A stretch of DNA of 64,000 nucleotides from Deltaproteobacteria bacterium (GTDB lineage Bacteria > Myxococcota > XYA12-FULL-58-9), in NCBI GenBank assembly GCA_016218825.1, contig JACRCV010000104.1, forward strand, positions 1-64,000, given 5' to 3'. This document shows, piece after piece, positions 33,749 to 44,338 of the stretch. Position 1 is the first letter of the stretch, and each line of letters begins with the position of its first letter. A model generated the notes under the pieces. It was given only the letters and a program-made list of their open reading frames with translations, ran no database searches and was not told the DNA's origin. The position numbers were made by a program, and so were the translations under genes.

Positions 33749-36700
33749 CTATGACACAACCTCGGCGTGCACCGCAATCCCCTCGCGCGGAAAGCACCGC
33801 GCGATGAAGCCGCAGCCGAGCTCGACGCAAGACTCACGCGCCAGCCCCGGCCAGCGGCCGCCGCTGGTGCGCGCCCGCGCCACGACCGCCGCCGTCGCCA
33901 GGATCTCGGCGCGCGTCGTCTCGCGCTCGCGCTGACTCGCCCGCCGCAGCAAAGGCGCGCCGCCGCCGCGGAGAAACACCAGCGCGGTGCGAAGCTCGCC
34001 GACGTCGCCGCACAGCTGCGCCACCGCGAGCGCGTACATGTCGACCTGCGCCTGGTAACCCCGCAGGCGCTCGCTGTCCTGGCTGCCATGCTTGTAGTCG
34101 ACAATCAGCAGCCCCTGACGGTCGGCGACCAGGAGATCGATCTGGCCGTGGACCACGAGCCGCACGGCGTCGGTCGCGAGCGCCAGGCTGAAGGGCAGCT
34201 CCACCCGCCGATCGGCGGCCGGCACCGCGCAGAGAGTGCGCCCGAAGTCGCCGCTCAAGAAGGCGACCAGATCCCGTTGCAGCTCCGTCAGACCGGTGTC
34301 CGCCGGATCGTAACCCCGACCCCTGAGCTCAGCGGCCACGAACGCCGCAACGTCGGCGCCGCATCGATGCAGCGCGCCGAGCACCTCGTGTGCCAGGCGG
34401 CCCCGGGCCCGGGGTGACAGCGCCGGCGCACCGAGCGCTGTTGCGTCGTTGCCCGCCGCCCGTGCAGGGTGGATGGCCTCATAGAGGCCGAGCTCCTGGC
34501 GAAAGAAGCCGCGTCGCGGGCACGCCAAGTAGCTCTCGAGGGCGGTCACCGGCATCGTCAGCGTCGTCGGTCCCAAACAGGGCGCCGCGATGGCGCCGGC
34601 ATAGGCCGCTCTTGCCCAGGCGCGGTCCGCCTCCGTGACCGTCGCCCTGTCGGCGCTGGCGTGCGGCGGCCGAGCCGCGGGCGCCGCCGCCGCCCCGAGG
34701 ACCGCAGCCGCGCTCGCCGACTCCCGCCAGGGCTCCAAGAGACTCGCGATGCCAGCGCTCTTCCCCGGCGTGCCCGGCGGCACGCCGAACAGGATCACCT
34801 CGCGCTCGGCGCGCGTCACCGCCACGTAGAGCAAGCGCCGTTGCTCCGCCTCGGCCGCCTGCCGCAGGGCCTGCTGCACCGAGCGGCAACGGCTGGAGGT
34901 GACGGCGGTGCCGGACGCCACCGGTCGAAACGCCAGGCCGATGTCCCGCGCGTAGAGCACCGCGCCGTGGTCCCGCTGCGGCGCGTGCCGCAGGTCGCAG
35001 AGCAACACCGTCGGAAACTGCAGCCCCTTGGCCTGGTGCACGCTGCTGACGACCACGGCGTGTCTGAGCGCCGCCGGCACCGCGGCCACGGGCTCCTGAT
35101 GGCCCCGCGAGATCCGCGCCGCCTGCTGGCGCGCGAAGCTCCACAGGCTCATGCGCCGCTCCGCCTCCGCGGCCTGCGCCAGGTCGCACAAGCGGTCGAA
35201 GTTCGCGAGGCGCTGCTCACCGGCGTCCAACCCCAGGAGGACCGACCGCAGGTCCAACAGCGCATCGAGCGCCTCGAGCACCGCCGCCGGCCCGAGGCTG
35301 CGCCCGGCGTCGACCAGCTCCGGCAGCGCGGTGCCCAGACGCCGCAGCGCCAGCTGGTCCCCGACCACGCCGCTCTCGAGGTCCCCCGCCTCGCCGTGAC
35401 GGAGACGGGAGAGTCGGTCGCCGCCCCGCTCCGAATGGCCGAGGAGCGCGAGCAACGCCGATTCCGACAGCCCGACGATCGGGGATCGCAGCGCCACGGC
35501 CGCCGACAGGCGATCCCCCGGATCGGCGAGCCAGCTCAAGAACGCGACGACGTCGATGATCTCGGGCCGGGAGTACAACGTCGCGCCGCCGCCGAACACC
35601 GCCGGGATGCCCGCCGCCGCCAGGGCGCTCGCGAACAGCTTGGCGCGGGTGGTCACCGCCAGGAGGATCGCGAACTCGCCCGCCGGCGCGCCGGCGTCGA
35701 TCTGCGCCCCGATCCACGCGGCCACCGCCCCTGCTTCACGTGCCACCTGGGCGATGTTGCCGCCGGTCCCCTGCTCCACGTCCAGCCAGGTCATCCCCGG
35801 CCGGCGGATCGAGACGCGACCCCGGCTGACATCGACGTCGGCGACCAACCGATCGTAGTCGGCTCCGAACAGATGCTCACCAAGGTGGTTGATGCTCGCC
35901 ACGAGCTCCGGCGACGACCGCCGGCTGACCTCCAGGACCTCCTCGACCCCGCCCGCGGCCTTCACGTCTTCGCTGAAGGCCGCGAAGCTCGCCGGGTCGC
36001 CGCCCCGAAAGCCGTAGATCGCCTGCTTCTTGTCACCGACGACGAACAACCGCGCGGGCTCGGTGGCATCCCTCCCCGGCCCGAGCGTGCCGGCCAACAG
36101 CCGCACCATCTCGCGCTGCAAACGGTTGGCGTCCTGGGCCTCGTCCACCAGCACCACCTTCACCTGTTCGCGCACCGCGCGGTGCAGGCCGGCGTCGCGC
36201 TGCATCAGCGACACGAAGCGCTCCACCAAGTCACCGAAGTCGGCGACCGCGAGCCCGGCCTTGTTGCCCTGGTATTGGCGCCACGCCGACCTCACCAAGG
36301 TCGCGAGATGCGGCGCCAGGCGCGCGCACAGCTCGTCGGCCGCGGGCTCTTTGACGCCCTCTTTCAACAGCTCCAGGTCCGCGCCGCTGATGAGCTCGCC
36401 GAGCTTGCCCCGCCGATCGAGGCCGCGCGTCGCCTCGTGCCAGCAGGTGGCCCATCGCTCTGGAGGCTCGTCCACGGCCGGAGGCGGCCGGGCCAGAGCC
36501 GCGGCCACCCGCGGTGCCACCGTCTTCGACAACATCGGCAACGCCGCTTTGAGGCGCTCGCGCAGCGCCACCAACACCCCGTGCTGCCGCGCCTGCAGCG
36601 CCCGCCAATCGTCGACGCCGAACAGCGCCTCGCCGACTCGGAACGCACCATCCTCGCGCGCCTGCGCCAGCGCATGCCAGAGAGCGTCGGGGAGCGAGAC

Positions 36701-37129
36701 ATCGAGCGCCAGAAACGGCGCCACTGCCGCCACCGCGGCCGCGGTGTCGTCGTCGCCACCGAACCACGCTTCGAGACAGGACTCCGCGAACAGGATCGCG
36801 TCGTCGCCGCCCTCGCCCATGACCTCGGTCGAGATCGGCCACGCCTCCGCGTCCCTCGCCATCCGCAACCAGCGCAACGCCAGCCCGTGGAAGTTGCCGA
36901 TCGGCGCCTCGGCGAGCCCGGCCACCGTGGCTCGCGGCGTCCCGGTGGCCAACAGCCGCGCCCGGATCCGGGCGCACAGCTCCGCCGCCGCCTTGCGGGT
37001 GAACGTGATCGCGACGATCTCACTCGGCTGCCGCCCTTCGGCGATCGCGCCGACGTAGGCGTCCACGAGCGCGTAGGTCTTGCCGGTCCCGGCGCTGGCC
37101 CGCAGGACCCGATGCGGCGCTGGGCTCAC
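33749..37129 (-). CDS. addA: AddA-like helicase-nuclease (UvrD superfamily)
   Basis: The product is 1126 aa from the GTG at 37129, which overlaps the addB stop (GTGA). It has superfamily 1A helicase motifs in order: I (ASAGTGKT at 11-18), Ia ([12 protein letters not shown]), II (VDEAQD), III ([16 protein letters not shown]), V ([14 protein letters not shown]) and VI (VAVTRAERE). The C-terminal PD-(D/E)XK nuclease has HGQIDLLV...LLIVDYKHG with a conserved downstream Gln/Tyr. With the adjacent addB gene it should form a helicase-nuclease that resects double-strand breaks for RecA. A RecB-type name would be possible, but no recC or recD gene lies nearby. Confidence 0.88.
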   Translation of the reverse strand: MSPAPHRVLRASAGTGKTYALVDAYVGAIAEGRQPSEIVAITFTRKAAAELCARIRARLLATGTPRATVAGLAEAPIGNFHGLALRWLRMARDAEAWPISTEVMGEGGDDAILFAESCLEAWFGGDDDTAAAVAAVAPFLALDVSLPDALWHALAQAREDGAFRVGEALFGVDDWRALQARQHGVLVALRERLKAALPMLSKTVAPRVAAALARPPPAVDEPPERWATCWHEATRGLDRRGKLGELISGADLELLKEGVKEPAADELCARLAPHLATLVRSAWRQYQGNKAGLAVADFGDLVERFVSLMQRDAGLHRAVREQVKVVLVDEAQDANRLQREMVRLLAGTLGPGRDATEPARLFVVGDKKQAIYGFRGGDPASFAAFSEDVKAAGGVEEVLEVSRRSSPELVASINHLGEHLFGADYDRLVADVDVSRGRVSIRRPGMTWLDVEQGTGGNIAQVAREAGAVAAWIGAQIDAGAPAGEFAILLAVTTRAKLFASALAAAGIPAVFGGGATLYSRPEIIDVVAFLSWLADPGDRLSAAVALRSPIVGLSESALLALLGHSERGGDRLSRLRHGEAGDLESGVVGDQLALRRLGTALPELVDAGRSLGPAAVLEALDALLDLRSVLLGLDAGEQRLANFDRLCDLAQAAEAERRMSLWSFARQQAARISRGHQEPVAAVPAALRHAVVVSSVHQAKGLQFPTVLLCDLRHAPQRDHGAVLYARDIGLAFRPVASGTAVTSSRCRSVQQALRQAAEAEQRRLLYVAVTRAEREVILFGVPPGTPGKSAGIASLLEPWRESASAAAVLGAAAAPAARPPHASADRATVTEADRAWARAAYAGAIAAPCLGPTTLTMPVTALESYLACPRRGFFRQELGLYEAIHPARAAGNDATALGAPALSPRARGRLAHEVLGALHRCGADVAAFVAAELRGRGYDPADTGLTELQRDLVAFLSGDFGRTLCAVPAADRRVELPFSLALATDAVRLVVHGQIDLLVADRQGLLIVDYKHGSQDSERLRGYQAQVDMYALAVAQLCGDVGELRTALVFLRGGGAPLLRRASQRERETTRAEILATAAVVARARTSGGRWPGLARESCVELGCGFIARCFPREGIAVHAEVVS

Positions 37130-40100
37130 GACTCCGCCTCGCGCTCCGGATCGAGCTCGACCTCGTAGCGACACAACGGCCGAAACTCACACCGCGCGCA
37201 CTGCGCGGCGCTCTCCGGATCCGGGCTCACGTCCCCCGCCTGAAGCCTCGCGACCCGCTGCCAGACGTCCCGCGCCACCACCGCGCCACAATCCGCGCCC
37301 CGCTCCGGGAGCCCGGGCGCGGCCTTCGCCTTGCCGTCTTTCAGCCCCACCCACGCCGCCTCGATCCGCGTGTCCGCGCCGCCGAGCTCGCGCAGCGCCA
37401 CCAGGGCGTAGAGCGGCAGCTGGAAGTGCCGCCCGGCCACCCGCGCGATGATCCGGCGCTTGTAGTCCAACACCCGCAGGGTGTCGCCCGCGCGATCGAC
37501 ACGGTCGATGCTGCCGCGCACCCGGATCGCCCGTGAGCCGTCGGGCGCCGTGACCGCGAGCGGCGGGTTGCCGGCGTCACCGTCCAGGCCGAAGCGCCAC
37601 TCGACCGCCACCGGCTCGCGCTCGTCCGCGGCCGCCAGATCGTGGCGCAGGACCGTCCGCACCATGGTCCACGCCCCTTCCAGGGTGCTGGCCCGCAGGG
37701 CGTCGTGCACCCGGACCTCTCGGAGGACGTGGCCGGCGTTGGCGAGAAACAGCTCCCGGGCCCAGGCGACGCAGGCATCCGGGTCACGCCGCGCCTCCCG
37801 CAGCCCGCCCTTCTTGATCAGGTCGCGGTAGATGAGCTCGAGCCCGGCGTGCGCGGCGCTCCCTTGTTCGCGCGGATCCGGGCCCAAGGTCGGCAGCTCC
37901 TCGCGTTTCAGACCGAGGAGATCGGCGGCGAAGAACTTGAACGCACACACCCCGAGGCGGTCGAACGCCGATGCGCCGTGCACCTCGCCGGCGAAGTAGC
38001 TCGCGACCCGCTCACCTTGTGCCCCGCCGATGCGCGCCTGGCAGCGCGCCGGCCCCTGCAGGCGTCGTTCTCCCGCCACCCGTGCCTCGATGCTCTCGAG
38101 CCGCTCGCGCTCGGCGTCGCGCAACACCGCGTCGAGCGCCGCGCTCGCCCCGGGCGCGAGCCGGCGCCGGACCGCGGCGGCCCCGCCGTGCCGCGCCAGG
38201 CTCCAGGCCTGCAGCAGCCCGTCCTTCCCCACCCCGTCGTGCTCGCCGTCCTGCGCCCCTCCGGGGGAGTCGACGCTGCCGGCGGTGCTCCGGTAGAGCT
38301 CCTCCACCACCTCGCTCAGGGCCGGCTCGCCCGGCGTCATCCGAAACGAGACGACGATCTCGTGGCTGGCGGCGCCGAGAGCCTCGAGCCACAACCAAAG
38401 ATCGCGCGACGACGCCCGCAACGCCCCCTTGCCGACCCCCGGGGCCGCCTGGACCAGACGGGTCCCGAGGCGGCGGTTGATCTCGAAGCGCAGCTCCTCG
38501 CTCAAGAACGGGTCCGACGCGCGCGGACGGGGGAAGCCGTCGGCGTCGATGCCCGTCAGCACGACGCGCTCGAAACGCGTCTCCACCAGATCCGACAGCC
38601 CGAGCACCGTGACCGCGGCCCCGAGCGACTCCGACTCGACGCGCCGTTCGAAGAGCGCGGCGTTTGCCAGCTGGCAGAGCTCCCGCCGCGTCCAGGTGCC
38701 GCCGACGCTCGCATGCTGATGGTCGAGGGCTGCCAACTCGGCGCGCAGCTCGGCCACCGCTTCGCGCGCGGCGCGTTCAGCCGCCGACACCTGCAGCCGG
38801 TCACGTCGCCCGTGCAGGGCGCCGTCCGGATCGTCCGGCCAGACGTGGGCGTGCGCCGCCGGGCCTGTCGCCGCCGCGACCAGCGGCGCCAACGCCCTCG
38901 CGTGCTCGGCGAGTGACGCGGCCGCGGGAACCGCGTCGACGAGCGCCGACAACCGGTCGACGGCATCGGCGACCGCGGTGGCGGTGGCGGCGTGCATCCC
39001 GTCGCGCTCGTTGCCCAGCTCGACGAGCGCGCGCCGATAGCCCCCGAGGCGCGCCGAGCGCGCCCCCGAGCGCCGCACCCACCGGGCGACCTCGGCCGAC
39101 GCCAGACGATGCCTCCCGACCGCGACGCTCTCCCCGAGGTCACAGAACAGATCGAGCAGCGCCTCCCGGGGATAGCCCTGCTCCGGCAGCCGCAACGCCA
39201 GGTCGAGGATCCGCGCCACCCGGGTCGTCGTCAGCCGGACGCCGCGGCAGAGCGCCGCATACACCCCGTTGGCTCTGAGCGCCCGGACCAGGCTCGGCCC
39301 GTACCGATCCAGGTCCGGGGTGGCGACCGCGATCTTCTCGGGCGCCGCGCCCCGCTGCAGGAAGCGCCGGACCTCGAGCGCCACGAGGCGCGCCTCCTCC
39401 TCGCCGCTGCCGACCGGCCGCAACCGCAACGGCGCACCGCCGACCACCGCGGCGGTGAACTGCGCCGCCCTCAAGGCCGCGAGCGGTCCATCACCGACAC
39501 GCGGGTCCGGCTGCACCTCCAACGTGACCCGGGTCTCGGCCTCGACCGCGGCGAGGCTCGCCTCCGGCCAGGCGAAGGCGTGCGGCCGACGCGGATCCCA
39601 GGGCATTCGCACCCGCACCGCGGCCCCGCGCGCCGCGAGCGCCGTGAGCAGATGCAGCGGCGCGCCGACCAGATCGCCACCACCTTCGACGGTGATCTCG
39701 CGGACCTGCCGCCAAATCGGCGGCAGCTCGCCCTGTGCCGCCTTGAGCACCGCCTGGCGCTGCAGGTCCGCCTCGTCGCACAGCCGCGCGGCGTCGAGCG
39801 CCGCCTCGTAACGGCCGAGGAGATCGCCGAGCCCGGTCAACGCCGGCGACGCGCCTGCGAGATCCAAGTGCGCCTCGGTGATCCCGGCGTTGCGCAGCTC
39901 AGCGACCGCCGCGGTCGCCACCCGCACCTGGCCGAGGTCGCTGCCGACCTCCCGAAGCCAGCCGGACGAGCGACAGAGCAGGTGCCGCAGGAGAACGAGG
40001 CGGTGAACCGACGAGATCAGGTGCCGGCCGATCAGGTCACCAAGGCCGCGGTAGAGATCGGCGAACGTCGTCAACCCGGCGGTCTCGATGCAGTCGCCGC

Positions 40101-40182
40101 TCCCGAGCGTCAGGGCGTGCGCCGCCGCCCTGCGACTGGGAAAGATCCGCAGCTGTCGCGGGCACGGGGGCAAGGTCGGCAT
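37126..40182 (-). CDS. addB: AddB-like nuclease subunit
   Basis: The product is about 1018 aa. The N-terminal two thirds is a divergent, probably inactive helicase-like region (no clear P-loop). The C-terminal part has a PD-(D/E)XK nuclease core (RVRGSIDRVDRAG...LRVLDYKRR) framed by Cys residues (GVCAFKFFA, and CARCEFRPLC near the end) that match the AddB [4Fe-4S] staple. It pairs with AddA for break resection. The start is uncertain: ATG at 40182 gives a leader of a typical look, whereas GTG at 40200 would add six residues. It is the first gene of the operon addB-addA-small protein-gluQ. Confidence 0.85.
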   Translation of the reverse strand: MPTLPPCPRQLRIFPSRRAAAHALTLGSGDCIETAGLTTFADLYRGLGDLIGRHLISSVHRLVLLRHLLCRSSGWLREVGSDLGQVRVATAAVAELRNAGITEAHLDLAGASPALTGLGDLLGRYEAALDAARLCDEADLQRQAVLKAAQGELPPIWRQVREITVEGGGDLVGAPLHLLTALAARGAAVRVRMPWDPRRPHAFAWPEASLAAVEAETRVTLEVQPDPRVGDGPLAALRAAQFTAAVVGGAPLRLRPVGSGEEEARLVALEVRRFLQRGAAPEKIAVATPDLDRYGPSLVRALRANGVYAALCRGVRLTTTRVARILDLALRLPEQGYPREALLDLFCDLGESVAVGRHRLASAEVARWVRRSGARSARLGGYRRALVELGNERDGMHAATATAVADAVDRLSALVDAVPAAASLAEHARALAPLVAAATGPAAHAHVWPDDPDGALHGRRDRLQVSAAERAAREAVAELRAELAALDHQHASVGGTWTRRELCQLANAALFERRVESESLGAAVTVLGLSDLVETRFERVVLTGIDADGFPRPRASDPFLSEELRFEINRRLGTRLVQAAPGVGKGALRASSRDLWLWLEALGAASHEIVVSFRMTPGEPALSEVVEELYRSTAGSVDSPGGAQDGEHDGVGKDGLLQAWSLARHGGAAAVRRRLAPGASAALDAVLRDAERERLESIEARVAGERRLQGPARCQARIGGAQGERVASYFAGEVHGASAFDRLGVCAFKFFAADLLGLKREELPTLGPDPREQGSAAHAGLELIYRDLIKKGGLREARRDPDACVAWARELFLANAGHVLREVRVHDALRASTLEGAWTMVRTVLRHDLAAADEREPVAVEWRFGLDGDAGNPPLAVTAPDGSRAIRVRGSIDRVDRAGDTLRVLDYKRRIIARVAGRHFQLPLYALVALRELGGADTRIEAAWVGLKDGKAKAAPGLPERGADCGAVVARDVWQRVARLQAGDVSPDPESAAQCARCEFRPLCRYEVELDPEREAES

Positions 40183-40253
40183 GCTCGGGGAGAATAGCAC
40201 GCCCCCCGGACAGCCGGAGGGCGGTCAGAAGCGGCGGCGACCGACGGGTCTTG

Positions 40254-41867
40254 CTAACGACCCTTCATGGCGTCGTCGATCTTGGCGCCGACCTTGTCGA
40301 CGATCTTCTTGCCGATGTTGCGCACCGCCTTGCGCTCGGCCTCGTCCATGCTCTTGTGGCCTTCCTTGTGGCGCTCGGTCAGAGAGGTGATGACCTTGCC
40401 GGCGGCGAGGTTCTTGACCTCGACGACCGCCACGGCGCGCGCGAACTGCAGGCCCTTGGCGGCGCCGGCCCCCTCTTCGGCCTCGAACTTGATGGTCACC
40501 GCGACCAGGACGTCCAGCCCCGCGCTCTCGCCCCCCGAGAGGTCGGTGATCTCGTAGCCGCGTTTCTTCAGCCCCTCGATGAAGGCGCTCTTGAACTCGT
40601 CCTCGTACTTGCCGTCGACCTCGACGCCGACCTTCAACGCCGCCACTGCGCTCTCGAGAGCGGCGGCGACATCGGCGTGCGAGTATGGACTGCCCACCCC
40701 GACGCCGTCGGCGTCCACCAGACGGAGCTCGACGTTCAGACCCTCGCGCTCGAGGATGCCGTCCATCGCGATCGCCAGGTACTTGAGCTTGCCGGCCTTG
40801 TCGTCGGTGTTGGCCTTCTCGAGCTGGTGGCCGACCTTGGTGTCGGCCTCGGCGATCTGCTCGCGCAGCTTGCGACCCTCTTTGGCGCGGTCGAGGCACG
40901 CCAACGCATAGGTAGTCTTCGCGCCTTTGTCCTCCCAGATCTCGCGCAGCTCGACGCCGGAGAAGACCTTGCTGGTCGACACCTTCGTCAGCGTCTCCGA
41001 GGACTGCACCTCGAGGCTCGGGGCACCGGTCTTGGAATACGCGCCCATGAAGTCCTTGCTCATCGAGCTGACGTTGGCGACGAAGATCCGCGACAGCGCG
41101 GCGTACGAGCCGTTCTCCGCCGTGGTCCGATCCGGACCGAAGCCGACGCCACAGAGGTAGCTCATCCGCGGGTAGCTGACGTCCTCGCCCTCGACCCAAG
41201 CCGGCCGCTTGCCGCTCGAGGTCTTGGCGCTACCGGTGTTCGCGGGTGGCGGTGCGACCGCCGCCGGCCCTGCAGCGCCCGCGGTCGGCCGGACCGCGGG
41301 AGGCGCCGCCGGCTTCTGCGAGCCCTTGTCGAACATGTCGTCGACCGAGACCTTCTCGACGTAGCTCTTGAACGCCCCGAGCTCCTTGGCGCGCTTCACC
41401 GCCTGCATCATCTCCTCGAGATCGAGCTTGGCGAGCGAGTACATCGTCCCGTCCTGGTCGACGTAGCGGTCGGCGATCTCGACCCCCTGCAACGACACCG
41501 ACGCGAAGGTCTTGACCGCCTGCTCGACGTTTTGCTCGCCGGCGGAGTTCATGTAGTCCTTCATCAGCGACGCCGAGAACACCTCGAAGATCTTGCCGAG
41601 CTCGTTGCGAGCGCGGTTGTCGGCGGTCGACCGCAACAGCGGCGGATTCTTGATGCCCGAAGCCAGCCCGACGCCGTAGAACGCCCGCCGGCCGTCCTTG
41701 GTGACCGCGGCGCTGCCGCGATTGATCCAGCCGGGGAGCCCACCCTCGGTCGTGCCAAAGTCTGCCGCCGCCGCCCCTGGCGCCGCCGGCGCCCCACCCT
41801 TCTTGCCGCCACCGCAGGCGCCGAACGCCACCAGCACCAAACACATCGTCGATCGCTTGAAACGCAT
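40254..41867 (-). CDS. LPP20-like lipoprotein with two related domains
   Basis: The product is 537 aa. Lipobox VAFGACG is followed by a Gly/Ala/Lys spacer. Two related segments (about 45-185 and 225-345) share a pattern of PxWI or PAWVEG, a GVG motif, an alternating helix of small residues and ADRY- or AYAL-type strands, as in LPP20 lipoproteins. The C-terminal 180 residues are helical and beta mixed and end in a basic helix. GGAGGA is 6 nt before the ATG. It probably stays on a membrane facing the periplasm. The biochemical role of LPP20 proteins is unknown, and neighbours do not narrow it. Confidence 0.75.
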   Translation of the reverse strand: MRFKRSTMCLVLVAFGACGGGKKGGAPAAPGAAAADFGTTEGGLPGWINRGSAAVTKDGRRAFYGVGLASGIKNPPLLRSTADNRARNELGKIFEVFSASLMKDYMNSAGEQNVEQAVKTFASVSLQGVEIADRYVDQDGTMYSLAKLDLEEMMQAVKRAKELGAFKSYVEKVSVDDMFDKGSQKPAAPPAVRPTAGAAGPAAVAPPPANTGSAKTSSGKRPAWVEGEDVSYPRMSYLCGVGFGPDRTTAENGSYAALSRIFVANVSSMSKDFMGAYSKTGAPSLEVQSSETLTKVSTSKVFSGVELREIWEDKGAKTTYALACLDRAKEGRKLREQIAEADTKVGHQLEKANTDDKAGKLKYLAIAMDGILEREGLNVELRLVDADGVGVGSPYSHADVAAALESAVAALKVGVEVDGKYEDEFKSAFIEGLKKRGYEITDLSGGESAGLDVLVAVTIKFEAEEGAGAAKGLQFARAVAVVEVKNLAAGKVITSLTERHKEGHKSMDEAERKAVRNIGKKIVDKVGAKIDDAMKGR

Positions 41868-42039
41868 GGTTCCTCCATTCGAGAGCGGCCACAGCGATGC
41901 AGCCGGCGCCGGCCCTAGCCCACCCGCAGCCCAGTTTCGTCTAAGACGCCCGCGACTGCTCCGGAATTCTAGACGGGCGATTGACGCCTATTTATCAGAT
42001 CCGGGCGTTCACGCCAGCGCCCGGAGCCGGTCGCGCGCT

Positions 42040-42120
42040 CCCCGCGCCCCACCCGGGGGCGAGGGGCCGGGGATTGGGGGTCACACCGCGCCGCGGCAAC
42101 CGCGGCGCGGGAATCAAAGA
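42040..42120. repeat. Structured intergenic repeat, copy 3
   Basis: This copy lies between the start of the LPP20 gene and the stop of the beta-propeller gene. Hairpin 1 (42040-42050 and 42056-42066) has one mismatch (CCCCGCGCCCC against GGGGCGAGGGG). G-tracts continue to 42080. Hairpin 2 is CCGCGCCGCGG / CCGCGGCGCGG (42086-42096 and 42100-42110) with loop CAA, then the tail GGGAATCAAAG. Hairpin 2 has a different sequence from copies 1 and 4 yet pairs perfectly. Confidence 0.8.
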
Positions 42121-42137
42121 ACGGAATGCAACGCGCC

Positions 42138-44285
42138 CTAGCGCACCGTGAAGACCGTTTGGCCGATGCCTTCGTTCTCGGCCTCGTCCAACACCCGTAC
42201 CGTCACGGTGTGCGACCCAACCGCGAGCTCGGCGAAGCGCAGCGCGAAGGTCTCCGCCGGACCGTCCAGCACCCCGTCCTCGGGGACGACCGGCTTGAAC
42301 TCTTGCCCGTCCAAGGAGCTGTGCGCCGCGATCAGCGGCCCGACGGCGTCCTGGACCCCGAGGCGCATCGTCGCCACCTTGCCGTTGACGGTCACCTGGA
42401 ACAAGTCGAGCTTCGGCGGCGTATTGTCGACCAGGATGTCGTGGCTCTCGCGGGTGTCCTGCAGCTCGGCGCCGACCGGGTTCGACGGGGCGTCGGTCGC
42501 CCGCACCTTGAACTGGTAATGACCGTCGGGGAGCTGCGCCGCGTTGATGGTGTAGAACGGGTCGTCGAGCTTCTCCTTCATCACCTGCCAGGTGCCGCCG
42601 CCGTTCTTGAACGACAAGTCGTACGACAGCTCGTCGCCGTTCGGGTCCTCGGCCGTCCACTTCACGGTGAGCGCGCCGCGCCGCTCCACCTGGCGCGCCC
42701 GACCCGTCCGCCCCGCCCCCTTGTCGTCGTCGCCACGGCGCATCTCCTCGTTGGCCTTCTCGCCGAGCGAGATCGTCTTCGACTTGGGCTCGTCCACCGG
42801 GATCGCGATCAGCGCCAACCCCTTCTTCAGCGCCACCACCTCGCGCACGAACGGCGGCAAGTTCTGACGCAGGTACGCCAGCCGCACCCGATGGACCTCC
42901 GGGCTGACGCCGGCCGAAGCGTTCAGGCTGATCCGGATCTGCATGTAGCGGCCGTTTTGCACCTCGGGCCGCGCCCCGGGCGCTTTGATCTCCTTCGACC
43001 AGTCGGACCAGCTGCTGTCGGGTTTCGCGGTCTGACCGGTGCGCACCGCCGCCGTGACCCCGGTGGACAACGGCCAGGCGCCGAAGATCTGCAACAGACC
43101 AAAGCGGGAGTTGACGCCGGTGTCGAAGGGCTGGGTCACGAACTCGCCGTGGGGCGCGACGCCGCCGGCCAAGTGGACGATCCGACCGCCGTCGGCCGCC
43201 ACCGCCGCGAGCGCGCCGCGCGGCAGGTTCACGAGGTGCGTGATCCGCCGCGACGGCGACTGGTAGATCATCGCGATCTCACGGCGCTTGGGCTCGACGG
43301 TGTACAGCCGACCGCGCGGGTCGTCGCGGCCGGTCGCCCCGGTCGCCACCACGATCCGCTCGCGGTCGTCGATCGCCATACTGAAGATCGCCTCGTCGCT
43401 CGACCCGGCGACGATCTCGGAGCTACCGTCCATCGCCACCTGCGCCAGCTGCGAGTTGACCTCGGGCCCGTCTTTGCCCTTGCGGCTGCCCTTTTCCTCG
43501 GTCGACGCCGTCGCCAGCGCCTCGGCGCCGGTGACCCCGGCGGCGTAAACATAATCGCCGCGGGTGACGATCGCGGCCACCTCCGGGTGGCCGGTGTCGT
43601 ACAACGCCCTGAAGACCTTGCCGGTCTCGGAGCGGTACAGGACGCCGCGCTCGCCGCCGCCGACGAAGATCCCGAGGCGCTTGTCGTAGGTGATGCTCTT
43701 CAGGTGCTCTTGGTCCGGCTTGAAGAGGATCTCGCCGTTGCCGTGTCTGTCGATCTTCAGCACCGTGCCCGGCTCGCCGGTCGCCGCGAGCAACGAGTCC
43801 CCAGGTCCCTCGACCATGGCCCAGACGTAGCCGGCGTCCGGGGTGTGAAACACCGCGGCCTTGCCGTCGTCGCCGATGCGGTAGATCTTGGCCGGCGATC
43901 CGGTCGCCGCGAACAACCCGAGCGGCGTCGCCGCCAGCGTGGTCACCACCGTGCCTTCGGCCTTGAACAGGCTCTTGGTCTTTCCTGCCCGGTCGACCGC
44001 GATCACCTCGCCGTCGTCGACCTTCGCGACGATGACGTCGTCACCTCGCACCGTCGCCGCCGAGAAGTTGGTGGCGGTGTCGGCGAGGCGCTCGCGCGCC
44101 GTCGGTGGCAGCGAGATCAGCCCCTCCTCGGTGATCGCCGTGCTCTCCGGGTTGCCGTCCAGGAACTGACCGAACCCTTCCAGGTTGTAGAACCGGGGAT
44201 TCTCCGCCGTCGCCGTCGCCGCCGTCAGCGCCACCGCGCCATACGCCCCCGTGACCGCCGCCACTCGCAACCAGGTCTTCGCCAT
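42138..44285 (-). CDS. Secreted beta-propeller protein with C-terminal Ig/Fn3-like domain
   Basis: The product is 715 aa. A signal peptide ends near residue 27 (ATATAE). The middle part contains many repeated beta strands of the form GDDVIVAKVDDGEVIAVD, GVLYRSETGKVFRAL and GDYVYAAGV, as in a beta-propeller. A Fn3- or Ig-like part follows (about 510-640: LTVKWTAEDPNGDELSYDLSF..DGHYQFKVRATD), then a last beta domain. ATG at 44285 has GAGGA upstream; a GTG at 44342 that overlaps the stop of the previous gene would add 19 residues. It follows the S55-like gene, and the two are probably co-transcribed. The function is unknown. Confidence 0.75.
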   Translation of the reverse strand: MAKTWLRVAAVTGAYGAVALTAATATAENPRFYNLEGFGQFLDGNPESTAITEEGLISLPPTARERLADTATNFSAATVRGDDVIVAKVDDGEVIAVDRAGKTKSLFKAEGTVVTTLAATPLGLFAATGSPAKIYRIGDDGKAAVFHTPDAGYVWAMVEGPGDSLLAATGEPGTVLKIDRHGNGEILFKPDQEHLKSITYDKRLGIFVGGGERGVLYRSETGKVFRALYDTGHPEVAAIVTRGDYVYAAGVTGAEALATASTEEKGSRKGKDGPEVNSQLAQVAMDGSSEIVAGSSDEAIFSMAIDDRERIVVATGATGRDDPRGRLYTVEPKRREIAMIYQSPSRRITHLVNLPRGALAAVAADGGRIVHLAGGVAPHGEFVTQPFDTGVNSRFGLLQIFGAWPLSTGVTAAVRTGQTAKPDSSWSDWSKEIKAPGARPEVQNGRYMQIRISLNASAGVSPEVHRVRLAYLRQNLPPFVREVVALKKGLALIAIPVDEPKSKTISLGEKANEEMRRGDDDKGAGRTGRARQVERRGALTVKWTAEDPNGDELSYDLSFKNGGGTWQVMKEKLDDPFYTINAAQLPDGHYQFKVRATDAPSNPVGAELQDTRESHDILVDNTPPKLDLFQVTVNGKVATMRLGVQDAVGPLIAAHSSLDGQEFKPVVPEDGVLDGPAETFALRFAELAVGSHTVTVRVLDEAENEGIGQTVFTVR

Positions 44286-44338
44286 CACCGCGCCTTCCTC
44301 AATCGCCACCGCCAGCGAGGGCGCCGTGGCGCTCCTAC

